Positions 59,597-64,000 of a DNA stretch of 64,000 bases are shown piece by piece. Location of the stretch: NCBI GenBank assembly GCA_965656785.1, contig CBFHLY010000015.1, positions 1 through 64,000 on the forward strand. The letters run 5' to 3'. The translations under genes and the position numbers were made by a program. Under the pieces are notes generated by a model. The model made no database searches, was not told where the DNA came from, and saw only the letters and a list, made by a program, of their open reading frames with translations. Source of the stretch: JALQTD01 sp965656785 (GTDB lineage Bacteria; Bacteroidota; Bacteroidia; Flavobacteriales_D; Sanyastnellaceae). Position 1 is the stretch's first letter; each line of letters begins with the position of its first letter.

Positions 59597-61387
59597 TTAG
59601 CCCTCGTATTCGTTCGCCGCGATGAGGCCCACGGCGATGCGCTGGCGTGCCTCCTTCGTGTTGAACGGCTCCACTTTGCAAAACCGCTTCAGCCCCATCA
59701 ACATCATCTTCAGTTCGTCTCCGTCCGCAAACGCGAGCAGCGCTTCTTTGCCGGCGCTGTGAATCCATTCCGCAGCTTCGTAGGTGTAAACCTTCATGAT
59801 GTCGAGTTCCCGCTGGATGCCCTCGGTGCCGCCGCGTATTCCCGCGAGTTTTTGGACACGCAGTACCGTGCTCTCGGCAGTGTAGGTCCAAATTACCATG
59901 TCGGAAATGGCCATCAAGATTTCCTGCTCCTTCGAAAGGGTCATCATCAGTTTTTGGACCGCGGCACCCGCCACGAGCAACACGGCTTTCTTCATGTTCT
60001 CGACGACCGCCAAATGCTGTTCGAACACGTCCTCCGGGCCTGGCCCAAAGTCCGGAATGCCCATCAACTCGTTCGCCACCGCCATGGCCGGAGTCATCAA
60101 ATCCAGCTCTCCCTTCATGGCCTTTTTCAAGATCATGTCCACCGTGAGCATGCGGTTGATTTCGTTCGTGCCTTCGAAGATGCGGTTGATGCGGGCGTCG
60201 CGGTAGGCGCGTTCGGCCCGGGTTTCTGCGCTGTATCCCATGCCTCCATGCACTTGAACGGCCTCGTCGACCACGTAATCCAGGACTTCTGAGCCCAAGA
60301 CCTTCATCATCGCGCACTCGGGCGCGAAATCGGCGATGCCCTTCAAGGTCGCTTCCCCGTGCTCCATGCCGCCGGCCTTGAGCGCCTGGATGGCGTCCTC
60401 AATGTTCTGCGTGGCCCGGTATGTCGCCGCTTCGCACGTGTAAATGCGAATGGCCGACTCCGCTAGCTTGTAACGGATGGCGCCGTACTTCGAAATGGGG
60501 CGGCCAAACTGCTCCCGCTCGTTTGCATACCGAATGGATTGGCTCAGCGCCCCCTTCGAGGCCCCGAGGACGGCCCCTCCCAACTTGATCCGCCCAATGT
60601 TCAAGATGTTCACCGCGATCTTGAAGCCCTTTTCGCGCTCGTACAACAGGTTCTCCACGGGCACCTTCACGTCGTTGAAGAAGATCTGCCGAGTCGACGA
60701 GCCCTTGATGCCCATTTTCTTCTCCTCCGGATTCTTGGTGATGCCCTCGCTGTGGCCGTCCACGATGAACGCCGTGAGGTCTGCGTCGTCGTCGATTTTC
60801 GCAAACACGATCATTACGTCGGCGAACCCGCCGTTGGTGATCCACATCTTTTGGCCATTCAACAGGTAGTGCTGGCCATCTTCCGACAACGTCGCCCGCG
60901 TCTTCCCGCTGTTCGCATCCGATCCCGCACCCGGCTCCGTCAGGCAGTAGCAGCCCTTCAATTCGCCACTCGCCAACCCCGGCACCCACTTCCTTTTCTG
61001 CTCCTCGTTGCCGTAGTAGAGGATGGGCAGGGTCCCGATGCCGGTGTGCGCGCTGAAGCTGACGCTGAACGAGTGCGCCCCGCCGATGGCTTCAGTGATG
61101 AGCATCGTGGTCTTGAAATCGAGCCCCATGCCGCCGTATTCCTCGGGCACCGAGCTGCCGAGCAGTCCAAGTTCGCCGGATTCTTCCATGAGCCGGGGCA
61201 CCAGCCCTTCCTCTTGGTGGTCGATGGCGTCGAGGTTGGGGACCACGCGCTTTTCGACGAAATCGAGCGTCATTTGCTTCATCATCAGTTGCTCCTCGGA
61301 CCATTCTTCGGGGATGAAGATGTCGGAGGCTTTCGTGGGGCGGATGAGGAATTCTCCGCCGCGGATGGCATCGTTAGGAGTGGACAT
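59597..61387 (-). CDS. Acyl-CoA dehydrogenase (VLCAD-like, with C-terminal extension)
   Basis: The first enzyme of beta-oxidation, FAD-dependent. The 596-residue length, about 200 more than short or medium-chain enzymes, and a C-terminal helical extension (about 420-596) are as in very-long-chain dehydrogenases. Motifs include YCLTEPGAGSDANSG, MWITNGGFADVMIVFAK, QFGRPISKYGAIRYKLAE and RIFEGTNEINRM with the catalytic Glu. It is the last gene of the operon that also encodes the thiolase (47 bp upstream) and the hydroxyacyl-CoA dehydrogenase. Chain-length preference is inferred from length only. Gene symbol not assigned. Confidence 0.93.
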   Translation of the reverse strand: MSTPNDAIRGGEFLIRPTKASDIFIPEEWSEEQLMMKQMTLDFVEKRVVPNLDAIDHQEEGLVPRLMEESGELGLLGSSVPEEYGGMGLDFKTTMLITEAIGGAHSFSVSFSAHTGIGTLPILYYGNEEQKRKWVPGLASGELKGCYCLTEPGAGSDANSGKTRATLSEDGQHYLLNGQKMWITNGGFADVMIVFAKIDDDADLTAFIVDGHSEGITKNPEEKKMGIKGSSTRQIFFNDVKVPVENLLYEREKGFKIAVNILNIGRIKLGGAVLGASKGALSQSIRYANEREQFGRPISKYGAIRYKLAESAIRIYTCEAATYRATQNIEDAIQALKAGGMEHGEATLKGIADFAPECAMMKVLGSEVLDYVVDEAVQVHGGMGYSAETRAERAYRDARINRIFEGTNEINRMLTVDMILKKAMKGELDLMTPAMAVANELMGIPDFGPGPEDVFEQHLAVVENMKKAVLLVAGAAVQKLMMTLSKEQEILMAISDMVIWTYTAESTVLRVQKLAGIRGGTEGIQRELDIMKVYTYEAAEWIHSAGKEALLAFADGDELKMMLMGLKRFCKVEPFNTKEARQRIAVGLIAANEYEG

Positions 61388-61434
61388 CGTTGTGCTGTTT
61401 CTTGTTGATTACGAGGGTATAGGCCAAAAAAGTT

Positions 61435-62613
61435 TCACCGCAAGCGCTCAAATACACCCGCTGCACCTTGGCCAGTCCCCACGCACATGGTGACCATGCC
61501 GTAGCGTTCGTCGGTGCGTCCGAGTTCGTGCAAGAGCTGGACGGTGAGTTTGCTGCCGGTGCAGCCGAGCGGGTGGCCGAGGGCGATGGCGCCGCCATTG
61601 GGATTGACGCGCACAGGATCGAGTCCGAGTTCGCGAACGACGGCCACGCTCTGAGAGGCAAACGCTTCATTGAGTTCGATGCTTCCGAGGTCGCTGGCCT
61701 TCAGCCCAGCCTTTTTCAGCGCTTCCGGTACCGCGTGCACCGGTCCGACGCCCATGATGCGCGGCTCGAGGCCGCTGACGTGGTAGCTCGCTAACCGGGC
61801 CCACGGCTCCACGCCGAGTTCCTTGACCATGCGCTCGCTGCACACGAGCACGAAGGCGGCACCGTCTGAAGTTTGCGAGGCGTTCCCAGCGGTGACTGTG
61901 CCGTTCGCGGCGAAGACGGGCTTGAGTCGGGCGAGCCCTTCGACGCTCGTATCGCGCCGCACCCCTTCGTCCGTGTCGACCACGTGGGTGCGTTCCGCGC
62001 GCTTCTCGTTCGCGTCGAGGTACACCTCCTTCACGGTGATGGGCGCGATGCCGGGTGCAAACCGCCCGCCGTCAATGGCCGCGGCCGCCCGGCGGTGGCT
62101 CTCCGCGGCAAACGCGTCCTGCTCGTCGCGGCTGACCTTGAAGTCGTTCGCCACAGCTTCCGCGGTCAGTCCCATGCCCCAGTACCAATCTGGGTTCGCC
62201 TTTGCTACGCGGGCATTCGGCACGATGCGCCACCCGCCGAAGGGGATGGGCGACATGGTCTCGATGCCTCCCGCGAGGATGCAATCGGCGAGGCCGGCGT
62301 GGATCTTCGCCGAGGCGATGGCGATGGTTTCGAGGCCGGATGCGCAGTAACGGTTGACCGTCATGCCCGGCACCTTTTCCGTATCGAGCCCCATCAGGCT
62401 CACCATCCGCCCGATGTTGAGGCCTTGTTCGGCTTCGGGGGTGGCGTTGCCGACGATGACGTCGTCGATGCGTTCGGGGTCGAGTTGGGGGAAGTCGGCG
62501 AGCAATTTGCGGATGACCTGTTCGCCGAGGTCGTCGGGGCGGGTGAACCGGAAGGCGCCTTTGCCGGACTTGCCGACTGCGCTGCGGTAACCGCCGATGA
62601 TGTATGCGTTCAT
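61435..62613 (-). CDS. fadA: Acetyl-CoA C-acyltransferase (3-ketoacyl-CoA thiolase)
   Basis: Cleaves 3-ketoacyl-CoA with CoA in the last step of beta-oxidation. The 392-residue protein shows thiolase signatures: catalytic Cys90 in NRYCASGLE, LNEAFASQS, GGAIALGHPLGCTG with the active-site His, and the second Cys in TMCVGTGQGA. It starts directly at MNAYIIGGYRSAVGK. It lies 19 bp after the hydroxyacyl-CoA dehydrogenase gene and 47 bp before the acyl-CoA dehydrogenase gene, so the three form a beta-oxidation operon. An anabolic acetoacetyl-CoA role is less likely in this context. Confidence 0.94.
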   Translation of the reverse strand: MNAYIIGGYRSAVGKSGKGAFRFTRPDDLGEQVIRKLLADFPQLDPERIDDVIVGNATPEAEQGLNIGRMVSLMGLDTEKVPGMTVNRYCASGLETIAIASAKIHAGLADCILAGGIETMSPIPFGGWRIVPNARVAKANPDWYWGMGLTAEAVANDFKVSRDEQDAFAAESHRRAAAAIDGGRFAPGIAPITVKEVYLDANEKRAERTHVVDTDEGVRRDTSVEGLARLKPVFAANGTVTAGNASQTSDGAAFVLVCSERMVKELGVEPWARLASYHVSGLEPRIMGVGPVHAVPEALKKAGLKASDLGSIELNEAFASQSVAVVRELGLDPVRVNPNGGAIALGHPLGCTGSKLTVQLLHELGRTDERYGMVTMCVGTGQGAAGVFERLR

Positions 62614-62632
62614 GGTGTGTTGCTTCGGGGGG

Positions 62633-64000
62633 TTAGTTGCGCAGGATTTTTCCTTTTTGGATCAAACTCTGCATCCGTTCCAGCGTCTTGCGCTGCATGC
62701 ACAATTCCACGAAGGCCTTGCGCTCGAGGTCCAGCAAATACTGCTCGCTCACGGCCGTGCGCTCGCTCAAATCGCCGCCGCACATCACCGTTCCGAGCTT
62801 TTCGCTGATGAGGCGGTCATGCTCGGAGATGTAGTGGCCGCTCATCATGCTGTGGGCCCCGACGTAGACGATGCCGAGGCCTTCTTGCCCCGCCACCACG
62901 ATGTCCTTGCGTTCGATGGGGCGGACGTAGCCTTGCTCGGCGAGTTCGAGGGCCGCGCGCTTTGCTCGTGCGAGTTGGTCGCGGCGGTTCACGACCACCT
63001 CGTCGGTGCCTTCGCGCAGGTAGCCCAACTCGAAGGCCTCGTGAGCCGAGGTGGACACCTTCGCTTGGCCGATGGTCAAGAACCGATCGCGCAATCGGTT
63101 GATGCGCATGTCGCCGTCGTGCAGTTCGTCGTTCAGGCGCAAAACGAATTCCTTCGTGCCCCCGCCCGCGGGGATGACGCCGATGCCGAATTCCACCAGG
63201 CCCATGTACGTTTCCGCGTGGGCGACCACTTTGTCCGCGTGCAGGCAGAGTTCACACCCGCCGCCCAAGGCCAACCCATGCGGCGCAGCAACCACCGGCA
63301 CCCCGGAGTACCGCATGCGCATCATCGTGTTTTGGAAGGCGCGGACCGCAAAGTCGAGCTCGTCGTATTCCTGCTCCACCGCCATCATGAAAATCATGCC
63401 GACGTTCGCGCCGGCGCTGAACTGCGCGCCCTCGTTCGAGACCACGATGCCGCGCCAGTCGCCCGATTCGGCGAGGTCGACGGCCTTGTTCAGGCCTTGG
63501 ATGACTTCGCTGCCGATGCTGTTCATCTTCGTGTGGAAGGCCACGTTGAGGATGCCGTCGCCGAGGTCTTGCAAGGTCACGCCGCTGTTCGACCAAACCG
63601 TGGCCGACTCCGGCAGCCACGCCAGCGACAACCGGCCCTCTTGGCCCGCGAGCGGCTCGTACGCCTTCGTGGCGGGATTCCAGCACTCGCGCACGCCATT
63701 CACGTTCCGGTAGAACGTGGTGGCGCCGGTCGCGAGCATGTCGTCGACCCAACCCGCGACGGTCAGGCCCCGGCTGCGCAGGACTTCCATCGCCTCCGCC
63801 ACACCGATGGCGTCCCAGCTCTCGAACGCGCCGAGCTCCCAGCCAAAGCCCGCCCGAAGCGCATCGTCGATGGCGTGCGGCAGGTCCGAAATCTCCGGCA
63901 CCCGATGCGAAACGTAGGCGAAGACGTCGGTGAAGATGCGGCGGTAGAACTCGCCGGCTTGGTCCTGCCCGTTGAAGAGCAGCTTCGTGCGTTCGGGCAG
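62633..64000 (-). CDS. 3-hydroxyacyl-CoA dehydrogenase/enoyl-CoA hydratase, 5' part outside window
   Basis: The C-terminal part of a bifunctional beta-oxidation enzyme. The frame is open to the window end: the codons before the GTG at 63901 read RTKLLFNGQDQAGEFYRRI, typical of the end of the dehydrogenase C-terminal domain, so the start lies beyond 64000. The visible sequence has the rest of that domain (DALRAGFGWELGAFESWDAIG) followed by an enoyl-CoA hydratase domain (VTLQDLGDGILNVAFHTKMN, FSAGANVGMIF, GLALGGGCELCLHADKVVA, MGLVEFGIGVIPAGGGTKEF). The order dehydrogenase-then-hydratase is the FadN type, not the E. coli FadB order. It is the first visible gene of the operon. Confidence 0.93.
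   Translation of the reverse strand: MPERTKLLFNGQDQAGEFYRRIFTDVFAYVSHRVPEISDLPHAIDDALRAGFGWELGAFESWDAIGVAEAMEVLRSRGLTVAGWVDDMLATGATTFYRNVNGVRECWNPATKAYEPLAGQEGRLSLAWLPESATVWSNSGVTLQDLGDGILNVAFHTKMNSIGSEVIQGLNKAVDLAESGDWRGIVVSNEGAQFSAGANVGMIFMMAVEQEYDELDFAVRAFQNTMMRMRYSGVPVVAAPHGLALGGGCELCLHADKVVAHAETYMGLVEFGIGVIPAGGGTKEFVLRLNDELHDGDMRINRLRDRFLTIGQAKVSTSAHEAFELGYLREGTDEVVVNRRDQLARAKRAALELAEQGYVRPIERKDIVVAGQEGLGIVYVGAHSMMSGHYISEHDRLISEKLGTVMCGGDLSERTAVSEQYLLDLERKAFVELCMQRKTLERMQSLIQKGKILRN

Noticed and set aside
1..64000. tRNA, rRNA, CRISPR array, transposase, integrase, phage genes
   Set aside because: I looked for CCA-ended cloverleaf arms, regularly spaced repeats and DDE/tyrosine-recombinase motifs in spacers and unassigned frames and found none.

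Overview
The window comes from a bacterium of the phylum Bacteroidota, most likely a GC-rich member of or near the Flavobacteriales. The evidence is a type IX secretion core locus (porP/sprF-gldK-gldL-gldM-gldN), two proteins with type IX C-terminal sorting domains, a GldA-like ATPase, several TonB-dependent or related outer-membrane barrels, a short CarB without the usual C-terminal allosteric domain, a group II geranylgeranylglyceryl phosphate synthase, and promoters of the Bacteroidota type (TTTG about 20 nt before TAnnTTTG). No rRNA, tRNA, CRISPR array, transposase, integrase or replication origin was recognised.

Layout. 1-6.0 kb: the 3' part of purL, then a PASTA protein, a T9SS cargo protein and an RluD-type pseudouridine synthase, all on +. 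6.2-17.8 kb, on -: an ABC-F ATPase, then the T9SS motor/core genes gldN, gldM, gldL, gldK and porP (read 14.1 to 8.2 kb and closed by a strong terminator), an arginase-fold protein that has lost metal ligands, and topA. 18-24 kb, on +: a GT-C-like membrane protein, miaB, a sigma-54 activator, lptE, a hypothetical gene and secG, ending in a strong terminator. 24.1-27.9 kb: groES-groEL with a terminator, then a gldA-like ATPase and rsgA. 27.8-33 kb: a CysQ-like phosphatase (-), a TPP riboswitch driving a TonB-dependent receptor (+), and a coupled pair of GGGP synthase and alpha/beta hydrolase genes (-). 33-40 kb, on +: carB, a tiny DUF4834-like gene, a YfhO-like protein and a FemAB/GNAT-like protein. 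40-45 kb: an outer-membrane barrel protein and a DUF1853-like gene (-), then a small conserved gene, OmpH/Skp and a DUF4924-like gene (+).

45.4-49.9 kb holds a tightly overlapping four-gene set: a ThiF/E1-like adenylyltransferase, a GNAT/LuxI-like acyltransferase, a 7TM-DISM hybrid-less histidine kinase and a single-domain response regulator. It is flanked by two unrecognised small proteins that look like degenerate receiver domains. This is the best candidate here for an undescribed small-molecule signalling system. A bidirectional terminator and an M42 peptidase follow.

51.5-59.5 kb looks like an accessory island. It contains a gene remnant at the left edge, five secreted or surface genes (a tail-fibre-like protein, a clan GH-A-like T9SS protein, an outer-membrane barrel and two FISUMP lipoproteins), and a shift to visibly more AT-rich DNA from about 54.7 kb. 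From 59.6 kb to the end, on -, lies a fatty-acid beta-oxidation operon (hydroxyacyl-CoA dehydrogenase/enoyl-CoA hydratase, thiolase, acyl-CoA dehydrogenase), cut by the window edge.

Nearly every operon uses overlapping stop/start codons (ATGA, TGATG, TAATG). Several promoter -7 boxes lie only 4-10 nt from the start codon, which suggests leaderless mRNAs.
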